From SB11 sp037968475 (GTDB taxonomy: Bacteria; Bacteroidota; Bacteroidia; UBA8524), in assembly GCA_037968475.1 (NCBI GenBank), contig JBBKVO010000022.1, positions 62,001 to 126,000 on the forward strand: DNA of 64,000 nt, written 5' to 3'. Below the pieces are notes generated by a model. The model did no database searches. It was not told the DNA's origin and saw only the letters and a program-made list of their open reading frames with translations. How positions within the stretch are numbered: the stretch's first letter is position 1; every line of letters begins with the position of its first letter. The position numbers were made by a program, and so were the translations under genes. This document shows positions 42,236-50,941 of this stretch, one piece after another.

Positions 42236-42285
42236 GTAGTGGACGCTACCTTATTGTTCGGCACGAGCGGACGCTCTCGCCAGCG
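42236..42285. repeat. Multi-hairpin repeat fragment
   Basis: Last two stems of the ~170-bp element in inverted orientation (GTAGTGGACGCTAC-like and GGCACGAGCGGACGCTC). Confidence 0.7.
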
Positions 42286-42324
42286 GGGATATATTTTAAA
42301 CCTAAAAAGCAGTATGATTGAAAT

Positions 42325-42960
42325 ATGAATAATCAAAAATCAGGAATAATTTTTAGGTTCTCCCTAGAGTTTGACATGGGGTTTGGGTATGCAGAGCAGG
42401 ATGATTTTTCGGATGTTTATACGTTTGATGGCATTCTAATTTTAGTGTATAAATTAATAGATAAGGAGATAGTAGATAGAAGTGCGGAAGAGATAAAACA
42501 GTCGGGTGTTTTATTTGGGCCTGTCCCCATTTTTCGATATCCTCCCCCAAGAGGTAAAAATAAATGGAAGCCAATTCACCAAACAACAGATTTTCTTATA
42601 AAAGTATGGCCTGTATTTAAAATGTATCAGGGCAATGATGGGAAAAATAAAGATTGGTCGAAATTATTACCTAAATGGAGGATAACAGACAGGAGCGATT
42701 CAACTAGCGATTTGGTGTTTAAAGATTATGAAACTTTGCGGCATATAGAAACAACTATACTTAATGCCGCCGAAGGAGTTGCCATAAAAATCACAATGAT
42801 GAAAATTATTGAAGAAGGCAAAAAGGTGAGTGATTTTTATGATCTTAGACTAGTTGGGGATAGAAATATGTACTTACAACTTGTAAATACATATTATGAT
42901 AGAGAAACAGCAGAAACATTGCTTGAAGACATAGGCGATGAGGTAATATGGGATTATTAA
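42325..42960 (+). CDS. Orphan protein, possibly Imm26-type immunity protein
   Basis: The 211-residue protein starts GIIFRFSLEFDMGFGYAEQ, followed by FDGILILVYKLIDKE and VPIFRYPPPRGKNKW. That opening, a small beta-barrel with G-x-G-Y, resembles Imm26 immunity proteins of polymorphic toxin systems, but the match is weak. The second half is helical. There is no toxin gene next to it. It is AT-rich and bordered by repeat fragments on both sides, in line with an acquired orphan gene. Confidence 0.55.
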   Translation: MNNQKSGIIFRFSLEFDMGFGYAEQDDFSDVYTFDGILILVYKLIDKEIVDRSAEEIKQSGVLFGPVPIFRYPPPRGKNKWKPIHQTTDFLIKVWPVFKMYQGNDGKNKDWSKLLPKWRITDRSDSTSDLVFKDYETLRHIETTILNAAEGVAIKITMMKIIEEGKKVSDFYDLRLVGDRNMYLQLVNTYYDRETAETLLEDIGDEVIWDY

Positions 42961-42990
42961 TTACAAAGTACACCATACTACTTTGTGCAG

Positions 42991-43564
42991 GTAGTGGACG
43001 CTACCTTATTGTTCGGCACGAGCGGACGCTAGTGCCAGCAAAAGCAATCATTTTTCAAAAATCGTCATTGCGCTCTCGAAAGTATTCGGGACGAAGCAAT
43101 TTCATAGAACCTATACAGAAAAGTTGCTTTTCGCACAGATTCTCAATCAAGTTTGGAATGACTGCCTGCCGCACTGTGTCTCGACTTCGCTCGACATGAC
43201 ACCTGCCGCACTGTCTAAGTTTCAGTTCCCCGAAGCGTCCCTCGCTTCGGGACATTTATTTTAGCGTTTCGCTATGTGCAAGTTTTCGAGTAGATGCTTA
43301 CAATATGCTACTTCAAGCGAGGACGATTGAAATTCATTCTTGTTCGAGTCCACTCAAAATCTTTTTTGTAGCGGGACGCTACCACTTACTACCCCGAAGC
43401 GAGGGACGCTTCGGGGAACGGGGTGCTTCTATAAAAGTTAAATGGTAAATATTCATTGCTCAATGAAAAATGATAATTGTTTGGGAATGCGGGGTGATGA
43501 TGAGTTTATGCAGGTAGCGGACGCTACTCTATTGTTTGGCACGAGCGGACGCTCATGCGCCAGC
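42991..43564. repeat. Rearranged multi-hairpin repeats between orphan and DUF4197 genes
   Basis: Fragments at 42991-43040 and 43511-43564 and a longer shuffled block at 43226-43420 carry the same stem-loops as the 170-bp element (CCCCGAAGCG/CGCTTCGGGG twice, in opposite senses). A half bipartite repeat ends at about 43162. No gene is supported between 42961 and 43649. Confidence 0.75.
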
Positions 43565-43649
43565 AGAGATTTCAAAATCAAAAATGCTCAATAGTTAAAA
43601 CAAAGTAGACATTATTATTGTAGTTTCGTATTTTGATATAATCATTCTT

Positions 43650-44402
43650 ATGAAGAAATTAGTTTTAGCATTCGTTTTATTTGCCTCATTATTAGTAGCT
43701 TCATCGTGCAGCAAGTTGGGTAATGACATATTAAATTCTTTTGATGCAAATGATTCTATTACCAACGAGGAAATTATTAGCGGGCTTAAAAAAGCCTTAA
43801 CTTTAGGTGTTGATACATCAGTAAAACGCCTTAGTGCTGTTGATGGTTACTTTAGTGATAAGGTGGTTAAAATATTATTACCACCCGAAGCTGCTCCTAT
43901 TTTTACTAATCTAAGTAAAATACCCGGTGGGCAACAACTGGTTGATAATACTATATTGGCAATAAACCGTGCGGCTGAAGATGCTGCGCCTGAAGCCACA
44001 AGTATTTTTGTGAAAGCCATTACCGATATTACCATTGCTGATGGCAAAACGATATTAAACGGTAACGATAGTGCAGCAACTACCTTTTTAAAGAAAGGTA
44101 CTTACGCACCACTACAAACTGCGTTTTCGCCAAAAATTACAGCATCACTTAGCAAACCATTGGTTTTGGGTACATCGGCCGAAGATTTGTATAGCAATTT
44201 GGTAAATACATACAATACAGCTTCGTTGGGTGGTACACTTTTTCCAAAAATTACTCAAAATACGTTGGGCGATTATGTTACAACCAAAGCATTGAATGGT
44301 CTTTTTCATAAAGTAGCTGTTGAAGAAGGTAAAATACGCACTGATGCCTCGCACCGAATTGACCAAGCACTAGAAAAAGTTTTTGGCACAAAGTGGTTAT
44401 AA
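43650..44402 (+). CDS. DUF4197 lipoprotein, copy 1
   Basis: The 250-residue protein has a lipobox (LLVASSC, Cys near residue 20) and a DUF4197 domain: EEIISGLKKALTLGVDTSVK, then ILLPPEAAPIF, AINRAAEDAAPEATSIF, and KALNGLFHKVAVEEGKIRTD. DUF4197 proteins are envelope proteins of unknown role. A paralogue follows 91 bases downstream with the same length. Confidence 0.88.
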   Translation: MKKLVLAFVLFASLLVASSCSKLGNDILNSFDANDSITNEEIISGLKKALTLGVDTSVKRLSAVDGYFSDKVVKILLPPEAAPIFTNLSKIPGGQQLVDNTILAINRAAEDAAPEATSIFVKAITDITIADGKTILNGNDSAATTFLKKGTYAPLQTAFSPKITASLSKPLVLGTSAEDLYSNLVNTYNTASLGGTLFPKITQNTLGDYVTTKALNGLFHKVAVEEGKIRTDASHRIDQALEKVFGTKWL

Positions 44403-44493
44403 TTAGCCTACTACCTTAAAAAAGGTATTGTCTCCTCTTTACTTTCTTAGCATAGAGTTAATTAGTTTGTCTTTACTTTACTAATTTAGGGGC

Positions 44494-45246
44494 ATGAAAA
44501 CAGTAAAAACTCTTATAGTATTGTTGACTTTTAGCCTATTGTCATCGTGCGATGTGGTGCAAAGTGCACTTGAGCAAGGCGGAGGATTGGGTACTAATGT
44601 GCCTCTAACCCAAGCCGAGGTAGTGAAAGGCTTAAAAAATGCGCTAACTGTGGGTACTGATAGTGCTGTACGTCGATTAAATGCTACTGACGGTTTTTTG
44701 AAAGATGCTGCTATAAAAATATTATTACCTCCTGAAGCTCAAGATATTATTAAACAAGTATCAAAAATTCCCGGCGGTGAAGCTTTGGTTGATAAAACCA
44801 TTACTGCCATAAATCGTGCTGCCGAAGATGCTGCATCAACCGCAGGGCCAATATTTGCCAATGCCGTTACCAATATGAGCATTAATGATGCTTTTGGTAT
44901 ACTAAAAGGTACTGATACTGCTGCTACACAATATTTGCGCAATACCACATTTAGCCAACTAAAAAACGCATTTACGCCTAAAATAAACAATAGCCTTAGC
45001 AAACCTTTGGTGTTTAATACATCGGCAGAAAAGCTGTATACCGATTTGGTAAGTGCTTACAATACAGCATCGTTGGGGGGAGTGTTGTTTCCTAAAGTAA
45101 ATAATAGCAGCCTTAGCGAGCACGTAACTAATAGAGCTTTGGATGGTATGTTTCTTAAAATAGCGGATGAAGAAAAGCAAATACGTACCGACCCTGTGCA
45201 CCGTGTTACTTCTATACTGCAACGTGTATTTGGCAGCCCGCAATAG
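44494..45246 (+). CDS. DUF4197 lipoprotein, copy 2
   Basis: Also 250 residues with a lipobox (FSLLSSC) and the same DUF4197 blocks: AEVVKGLKNALTVGTDSAVR, ILLPPEAQDII, AINRAAEDAASTAGPIF, ALDGMFLKIADEEKQIRTD. More than half of the residues outside the signal match copy 1 by eye, marking a tandem duplication that has since diverged. Confidence 0.88.
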   Translation: MKTVKTLIVLLTFSLLSSCDVVQSALEQGGGLGTNVPLTQAEVVKGLKNALTVGTDSAVRRLNATDGFLKDAAIKILLPPEAQDIIKQVSKIPGGEALVDKTITAINRAAEDAASTAGPIFANAVTNMSINDAFGILKGTDTAATQYLRNTTFSQLKNAFTPKINNSLSKPLVFNTSAEKLYTDLVSAYNTASLGGVLFPKVNNSSLSEHVTNRALDGMFLKIADEEKQIRTDPVHRVTSILQRVFGSPQ

Positions 45247-45478
45247 GTTTGTTGCATTTGATGACAGATGCTAGATGTCTGATGTCAGAAAAGAGATGAT
45301 GCCTCGCCCCGCTTGTATAGAATCGTCCTAATCCATAAGCGTCTTAGGAAGAGATTTGTATTGCGGAGGTTTTAACTGGTTGTTGGTCAAAGAGTAAGCT
45401 TGTCGGAGTATAAAGTTTTTGAAAGTAACAACTAAGTGTATTGAAGATTAGACCCAATAATCAACTTAATTAATAGCT

Positions 45479-45904
45479 ATGGAGTTGATAAATGAAATTA
45501 AAACTTTAAACAGAGATAATCTAATTGCTATTTGTAAATACCTATATGGGTACAAGAGCGACAGGGAATTGTTGAATTCAATACTCGGTACTATAAGATC
45601 TAATAATGGCTACGGAACAAATTTTATTGAGCCAAGGAATAAAAATTTCAGTAGTATGTATTTACATGTTGATAATAATGAAAGTATTTCCGTAGGCTTA
45701 ACTGGAAGTTTTGATTTAAGGTTTTCAGATTTAGTTTTATTATTTGGCAAGTATAGAGAAGTGTATGTTCCTTATGATGACCACTATATGTATTTTTTTA
45801 ATGAAAATAGTTTGGGAGGTAACTTTCGCGTCTCAACTTTCTCAAAAGAGAACAGCCAAACAATTAGGGATTGGTCAATCACAAGTATAAATTTAGAGTT
45901 TTAG
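45479..45904 (+). CDS. Hypothetical protein
   Basis: The 141-residue protein is AT-rich, has no signal peptide, and contains a helical N-terminus (ELINEIKTLNRDNLIAICKYL) and a beta-rich C-terminal half (EVYVPYDDHYMYFFNEN). No family recognised. Its composition resembles the orphan genes at 41724 and 42325. The stretch 45247-45478 before it holds a short GATGTCAG-type repeat (about 45259-45291) and no gene. Confidence 0.5.
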   Translation: MELINEIKTLNRDNLIAICKYLYGYKSDRELLNSILGTIRSNNGYGTNFIEPRNKNFSSMYLHVDNNESISVGLTGSFDLRFSDLVLLFGKYREVYVPYDDHYMYFFNENSLGGNFRVSTFSKENSQTIRDWSITSINLEF

Positions 45905-45943
45905 AGGCTAAAACTCTAAATGGTAACTGATAAATGTAAAATG

Positions 45944-46960
45944 TTACCCTTTCTCGCTAAGGTAGGCTTTGCACGTTCGAGTAATAGTATCGTCCATTGG
46001 GGTAAACTCAAAACCCAAATCGCGTTTTATCTTATCACTTATATAAGTAAACTTTTCTTGGCTATTGCGCGCTGTTTCTTTGGTTACCAAAGGTTCTTTA
46101 CCGCTTAATAAAGCCTTGCCCCAATACAGTATGCGTGCTAATTGAGCTAATGCTCCACCTACTTTTATAAAAGGTGCTGGTTTACCTAATTGTTGGGTTA
46201 ATTGGGTAAAAAAGTCTTTAAAAGATAAATTATCTCCAACCAATATATAACGTTGGTTATTTATATCGCTTTCCATTAGCTGTATCATAGCACGGCTCAC
46301 ATCGCGTACATCCACATAGCCGTTTTTTCCGTTGGTATAAAATTTTAACCCTTTGTAGGCTGTATCAATCAATCGGCACGAGCCTTTATCCCATTTTCCT
46401 TCGCCCAGTATTACACCGGGGTTAACAATTACAGCATCAAGGCCTTCTTCTGTGCCACGCCATACTTCCATCTCGGCCAAATACTTACTTATAGCATATT
46501 GGGTATTAAATTTACTATCGCGCCACTGGCTTTCTTCATCTATTATATCGCCGCTTTTTTCGCGGCCCAGCGCAGCAATGCTGCTTGAGTAGCACAGTTT
46601 TTTTACTCCAGCTTCCAAAGCACAGTTAACCACATTTGCAGTTCCCTCTACATTCGTCAGCATCATATTATCAAAGTTTTTGTGCCAAAAGGAGACAATA
46701 GCAGCCGTATGGTAAACGCGGTCTACACCTTGCATTACCTTTAATAACGAAAATGTGTCTAGTATATCACACTCTACCCACTCTAGGTGTGTTAGTAAGT
46801 GCTCATTTATCCCCCTAAATTTACATATTTGTTCAAATTCTTGAAGCGAAGAATTTTCTCTTTTTATAGCAATAACAGGTGTTTCACCTTGCAAAAGGTC
46901 TATTGCGAGGTGCGCTCCAAGAAAGCCTGTTGCGCCTGTTAGTAAAACTTTCGGTTTCAT
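45944..46960 (-). CDS. NAD-dependent epimerase/dehydratase (dihydroflavonol-reductase-like)
   Basis: From ATG 46960 the 338-residue protein has the cofactor motif TGATGFLG (residues ~7-14), the catalytic triad Ser...YAISK (near 155) and the VNPGVILGEG segment common to the extended SDR group of dihydroflavonol-4-reductase type. NAD(P) dependence is likely. Substrate not known; such genes in Bacteroidota often act on sugar or lipid alcohols. Monocistronic by position. Confidence 0.88.
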   Translation of the reverse strand: MKPKVLLTGATGFLGAHLAIDLLQGETPVIAIKRENSSLQEFEQICKFRGINEHLLTHLEWVECDILDTFSLLKVMQGVDRVYHTAAIVSFWHKNFDNMMLTNVEGTANVVNCALEAGVKKLCYSSSIAALGREKSGDIIDEESQWRDSKFNTQYAISKYLAEMEVWRGTEEGLDAVIVNPGVILGEGKWDKGSCRLIDTAYKGLKFYTNGKNGYVDVRDVSRAMIQLMESDINNQRYILVGDNLSFKDFFTQLTQQLGKPAPFIKVGGALAQLARILYWGKALLSGKEPLVTKETARNSQEKFTYISDKIKRDLGFEFTPMDDTITRTCKAYLSEKG

Positions 46961-47057
46961 AGGTTGCAATATTAGGTACTAGTGCTATATTTGTAGGGTA
47001 AAAAAAGAAGAATTTTTTTACTAATTAATAACGATTGTATTTAAAAAAAATAAAATT

Positions 47058-47065
47058 TATATTTG
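47058..47065 (+). promoter_or_regulatory. Promoter box of the PID-CTERM gene
   Basis: TATATTTG, 4 bases before the ATG at 47070; a TTG lies near 47037, about 20 bases upstream. Confidence 0.6.
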
Positions 47066-47069
47066 CACT

Positions 47070-47261
47070 ATGAAAGTATTAAAAATAATTGCATCAGTAG
47101 GCTTTATGTTCCTCGTAGCAGGCCTTTGTACAGTTATGGCTCAGCCCGGTCCAGGTCCTGTATTTAATCCCGTACCTGTTGACGGTGGTATTACGCTTCT
47201 TTTAGCCGCAGGCGCTGCCTATGGTGTGAAAAAAGCTGCGGATGCCCGTAAAACAAAGTAA
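47070..47261 (+). CDS. PID-CTERM-type small exported protein
   Basis: The 63-residue product has a signal peptide (IIASVGFMFLVAGLCTVMA, cleavage after residue ~24), a short proline-rich mature part (QPGPGPVFNPV), then the PVDGG motif followed by a second hydrophobic helix (ITLLLAAGAAYGVKK) and a basic end. This is the PID-CTERM sorting arrangement of Bacteroidota, comparable to PEP-CTERM proteins handled by exosortases. The mature part would be only about 10 residues, so the peptide may be a processed factor or a surface anchor. No sortase gene is in view. Confidence 0.8.
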   Translation: MKVLKIIASVGFMFLVAGLCTVMAQPGPGPVFNPVPVDGGITLLLAAGAAYGVKKAADARKTK

Positions 47262-47285
47262 GTAAGTACCTAAAAGTATATACTC

Positions 47286-47318
47286 AAGGGAGGCACGTTT
47301 GTGCTATCCCTTTTTTTG
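47286..47318 (+). terminator. Terminator of the PID-CTERM gene
   Basis: Stem AGGGAGGCAC/GTGCTATCCCT around GTTT followed by TTTTTTT. Confidence 0.8.
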
Positions 47319-47447
47319 TTCGCCGCCGATAAAATAATTATTTAGCCATTTATCACTGCAATTGCCCTATTGGTGTAATAAACACCCTTTTCATCCGTTA
47401 AAATCTTCGCTTCAACCTAAAAAACAACACTTATAGTAGTATTTGCC

Positions 47448-47455
47448 TAAATTTG
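47448..47455 (+). promoter_or_regulatory. Putative promoter box of the MCE gene
   Basis: TAAATTTG, 6 bases before GTG 47462. Confidence 0.4.
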
Positions 47456-47461
47456 CCGCAA

Positions 47462-48415
47462 GTGAAAGGTTTAAAAGTATCAAACGAGACCAAAGTAGGG
47501 GCTTTGGCCGCTATTGCCATTACAGTATTAGTATTGGGATATAATTTTTTAAAGGGTAAAGATCTTTTTACCAAAACGGTAACTTACTATGCTATTTACG
47601 ATAGGGTAGACGGCCTTGCAGCCTCAAACCCTGTTACCCTAAAGGGTATGCGTGTTGGGCAGGTTAGCAATGTATCGCTAATACCGCAAGATAGTATGCG
47701 TGTGAAGGTGGCTTTTGAGATTAATGGTGATATTATAGTGCGAGATGGCACTATTGCCAAGATATACAATGCTGATTTTTTTGGCTCAAAAGCTATCGAG
47801 CTAATACTTTCTGACAAGGGTTTTATTCATGAAAACAAAGATACTTTGCTTAGTATTATGGAACCTTCTATGGTTAATGCAGTATCAACCATTATAGCTC
47901 CGTTAAAAGAAAAAACTGAAAATCTTATCGTTTCGCTCGATTCAGTTTTTGGCGGTAACAGTGGCAAAAAAATACAGCTTACTATTAGCAACCTTAGCGA
48001 AGTAAGCGACAACTTTAAGGCTACATCCATTAAGTTGGATAAACTTGTTGAAGAGCAAAGCCATACTTTAGATGTGATTTTTGCGAATGTGAAGTCGATA
48101 ACAAATAATCTAAAAAACAACAATGCTAATATTAGCGCAGCTATAGCCAATATAAAGCAAATGAGCGATACGCTGGCGGCATCAAACCTAAAACAAACTA
48201 TTGCTAATGCCGAAAGGGCACTGGCTGAAGTAGGTGCTATTACCGAAAAGATAAACAAAGGCGAGGGTAGTATTGGTTTGTTGGTTAATGATAAAGAGTT
48301 GTATAACAACCTAAACAGTTCATCAGTGGCGTTGGATGCTTTGCTAAAAGATATGAAGGAACATCCTAAACGCTATGTGCATTTTTCTATATTTGGCCGA
48401 AGAGAGAAAAAGTAA
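47462..48415 (+). CDS. MCE-domain (MlaD-like) lipid-transport protein
   Basis: The 317-residue protein (from GTG 47462; an in-frame TTG at 47453 overlaps the promoter box) has an N-terminal membrane helix (ALAAIAITVLVLGYNFL), one MCE domain (~40-115; DGLAASNPVTLKGMRVGQV) and a long helical C-terminal part. MlaD-type proteins form hexameric rings in the periplasm that move phospholipids between membranes. No mlaE/mlaF genes are next to it, so its permease partner must lie elsewhere. Confidence 0.88.
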   Translation: MKGLKVSNETKVGALAAIAITVLVLGYNFLKGKDLFTKTVTYYAIYDRVDGLAASNPVTLKGMRVGQVSNVSLIPQDSMRVKVAFEINGDIIVRDGTIAKIYNADFFGSKAIELILSDKGFIHENKDTLLSIMEPSMVNAVSTIIAPLKEKTENLIVSLDSVFGGNSGKKIQLTISNLSEVSDNFKATSIKLDKLVEEQSHTLDVIFANVKSITNNLKNNNANISAAIANIKQMSDTLAASNLKQTIANAERALAEVGAITEKINKGEGSIGLLVNDKELYNNLNSSSVALDALLKDMKEHPKRYVHFSIFGRREKK

Positions 48416-48438
48416 TAAATTGTAGTGTAACAAAATAT

Positions 48439-48470
48439 ACTAAAAAAGGGGCTTGAGCCCCTTTTTTAGT
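48439..48470. terminator. Bidirectional terminator after the MCE gene
   Basis: Perfect palindrome ACTAAAAAAGGGGC / GCCCCTTTTTTAGT; serves the convergent MCE and Sua5-like genes. Confidence 0.9.
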
Positions 48471-48511
48471 ATTGGTTAATATAATAGGATTTAAAATAGT
48501 ATAAAAAGCTC

Positions 48512-49129
48512 TTAAAGCTCATCTAACACACCTTTACCCTCGCGAATAACTACTGGCATTTCCTCAGTGCAATCAATAACGGTAGAGGGGTGATTATCGC
48601 CAATACCGCCATCAATAACCGCATCTACCAATTTGTGATAGTTTTCATAAATCTCTTCAGGGTCGGTTATGTAATCCAAAATTTCATCTTCGCTGTGTAT
48701 TGATGATGATACCATAGGGTGCTCCAGCTTCTCTAGCAAGGCGTGGCAAATGGCATTATCGGGTACACGTATACCCACAGTTTTTTTGTTGGTTTTAAAA
48801 ATTTTGGGTACGCTGTTGTTGGCTTTTAATATAAAAGTAAATGGCCCGGGCAAGGCACGACGCATTAGCTTAAATGTAGCTGTATTTATTGGCGTGGTAA
48901 ACTCTGATAGGTTACTTAAATCTTTACAAATAAGCGATAGATTGGCTTTCTCGGGTTTTTTGCCCAATATGCGGCATACCCGCTCTACTGCTTTATTGTT
49001 AAAAGCATCACAACCAAGAGCATACACGCTATCGGTAGGGAAAATAATAATGCCTCCATTGGCCACAATTTCAGCGGCTTTTTCAATCAAACGTTCGTTA
49101 GGGTTTTGTGGGTGTATTATTAGGAACAT
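48512..49129 (-). CDS. L-threonylcarbamoyladenylate synthase family (Sua5/YciO/YrdC)
   Basis: The 205-residue protein fits the YrdC fold: GIIIFPTDSVYALGCDA near residues 25-41, the middle ALPGPFTFILKA and the late HPSTVIDCT motif. True family members make threonylcarbamoyl-AMP for the t6A modification of tRNA; YciO-like paralogues may do other work. KKPEKANLSLIC replaces the typical KR..K-PL segment, which is more YciO-like, so the exact reaction is uncertain. Confidence 0.88.
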   Translation of the reverse strand: MFLIIHPQNPNERLIEKAAEIVANGGIIIFPTDSVYALGCDAFNNKAVERVCRILGKKPEKANLSLICKDLSNLSEFTTPINTATFKLMRRALPGPFTFILKANNSVPKIFKTNKKTVGIRVPDNAICHALLEKLEHPMVSSSIHSEDEILDYITDPEEIYENYHKLVDAVIDGGIGDNHPSTVIDCTEEMPVVIREGKGVLDEL

Positions 49130-49361
49130 CTTAATATCAAAGGTCGGTATAAAAAAACAAATAAATTATTGTGTTTTTAATTGTGTATGTTAAACACTTT
49201 TTTATTTAGTTAATATGTTGATTTTTAAATATTTGTATGTTTTTTAATGCGCTATACATGGTTGCTGATGCAATGTATAAAAATGTTATGTTAAAAATTA
49301 TACCTTTAAGAAACACCAATTTAGCACTCAATTCTTTACTTTCGCTGTACAAAACCCTTTG

Positions 49362-49739
49362 ATGGTGAAAAAGTTATTGGCAGTAGACGACGAAAAGTCG
49401 ATTTTGATGATTTTGAACCACGTATTTGGCAAAAAATACGAGGTGATACAAAAAACCAATGCAAAAGAGGCTTTGGAATGGATGCAGCAGGGCAATATAC
49501 CCGATGTTATTATTGCTGATATGAATATGCCTGAAATAAGTGGCTACGAGTTTATACACCAAATACGCTCGAGTGGTTTTTTTAGGGATGTTCCGTTGGT
49601 AATGTTATCAGGAAATGAAAGTACTGCTGATAAAATTAAATGCCTAAAGGCTGGCGCTGACGACTATATGGTGAAACCTTTTAACCCTGAAGAGTTAGAG
49701 GCACGTATAGAAAATATTTTTCGCCGTATTAAAGAATGA
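49362..49739 (+). CDS. Stand-alone receiver (CheY-like) protein
   Basis: The 125-residue receiver has the acidic pair VDDEK, the phosphoacceptor in VIIADMNMP, LSG for the Ser/Thr site and VKPF for the Lys. It ends with ATGA overlap on the sugar-transferase gene (49736), so both are translated together. It probably passes a signal to that enzyme. No kinase is adjacent. Confidence 0.92.
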   Translation: MVKKLLAVDDEKSILMILNHVFGKKYEVIQKTNAKEALEWMQQGNIPDVIIADMNMPEISGYEFIHQIRSSGFFRDVPLVMLSGNESTADKIKCLKAGADDYMVKPFNPEELEARIENIFRRIKE

Positions 49740-50914
49740 GCACTGCAACAAATACTACCTACCGTATAGCCCTTATACATCCTGATCCTGAGTATGCTGA
49801 GGATGTGTTGAGCCGTTTTAAGGATAAGTATGAAATGGTGATTTTTAAAAATGGATTTACCTTTTTTGAATGGCTTACCCCCAACGAAAAATTTGGTATG
49901 ATACTATCGTATGGTAGTATTAATGGTCCTAACACCGCAGGTTTGCAAATGCAGCTTAGGGCAGCGCACCAATTGGTTGATGTGCCGATGGCTGTGGTGG
50001 TTGATAAAATAACCCCTGCAATACGTAAAGAGGCACTAGAGGCAGGCATTGCCGAGATTTTTGATAAGAAAACTACTGATGAGGCATTTATTCATCGTGC
50101 CGATTACCTTATAGTTAATCCCCCTTCTAAAATAGGTCAGCTAGATCCTTCTCGTACAATACCTGAATATTCTATGCCTTGGAATAAAAGGGTGTTTGAT
50201 ATTCTGTTTTCGTCATTGGCTTTGTTAATGCTTTCGCCTTTGTTTTTATTGGTAGCTTTGGCTATCAGGCTAGAGTCAAAAGGCCCCGTATTTTATTATT
50301 CGCTGCGTGTAGGTACAGGTTTTAATATTTTTAGGTTTTATAAATTTAGAAGTATGTATACTGATGCTGATGCTCGCCTAAAAGATTTAAAACATCTAAA
50401 TCAATACCAAAGCAATGCTAAAGAGGAGCAGAAAAGCAGTAGTAGCGAGAGTGCTCTTATTGATGACGACAAGCTATTGCTGTATGCTGATAATAAGGTG
50501 ATGACGGAGGACGAGTATAAAAAATACCGTGTGCAAAAAGACGGTAGTACTTTTATAAAGATTGCTAACGACCCTCGTGTAACTAAAGTGGGACGTATAA
50601 TACGGAATACCAGTATTGATGAGCTGCCTCAGTTGTGGAATGTGCTTAAAGGCGATATGAGTATTGTGGGCAACCGCCCTTTGCCTTTGTACGAGGCTGA
50701 AAAGTTAACTACTGATAGGTTTGCGCTTCGTTTTATGGCTCCCGCAGGTATTACAGGCCTTTGGCAGGTGATGAAACGCGGTAAAAAAGGTGATATGAGT
50801 GAAGAGGAGCGTATTGGCTTGGATAATGATTATGCGCGTAACTACTCGCTATGGTTTGATATTAAATTGATACTTAAAACCATACCTGCTCTTTTCCAAA
50901 AAGAAAACGTTTAG
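49736..50914 (+). CDS. Receiver-like domain fused to a bacterial sugar transferase (priming glycosyltransferase)
   Basis: The 392-residue protein begins with a receiver-like domain (~9-125; IALIHPDPEYAEDVLSRF ... LEAGIAEIFDKKT) that lacks the acceptor aspartate (ILSYGSINGP at that place). Then a membrane helix (~157-180; ILFSSLALLMLSPLFLLVAL) and a polyisoprenyl-phosphate hexose-1-phosphate transferase domain (VFYYSLRVGTG, FRFYKFRSMY, RIIRNTSIDELPQLWNV, GNRPLPLYEAE, GLWQVM). About 70 residues with SSSSES lie between FRSMY and the DPRVTKVG core. It would start assembly of an exopolysaccharide repeat unit. The overlap with a canonical receiver gene suggests signal control. Confidence 0.85.
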   Translation: MSTATNTTYRIALIHPDPEYAEDVLSRFKDKYEMVIFKNGFTFFEWLTPNEKFGMILSYGSINGPNTAGLQMQLRAAHQLVDVPMAVVVDKITPAIRKEALEAGIAEIFDKKTTDEAFIHRADYLIVNPPSKIGQLDPSRTIPEYSMPWNKRVFDILFSSLALLMLSPLFLLVALAIRLESKGPVFYYSLRVGTGFNIFRFYKFRSMYTDADARLKDLKHLNQYQSNAKEEQKSSSSESALIDDDKLLLYADNKVMTEDEYKKYRVQKDGSTFIKIANDPRVTKVGRIIRNTSIDELPQLWNVLKGDMSIVGNRPLPLYEAEKLTTDRFALRFMAPAGITGLWQVMKRGKKGDMSEEERIGLDNDYARNYSLWFDIKLILKTIPALFQKENV

Positions 50915-50941
50915 TTGTTTATACTAGAATTTCACTTTGTA

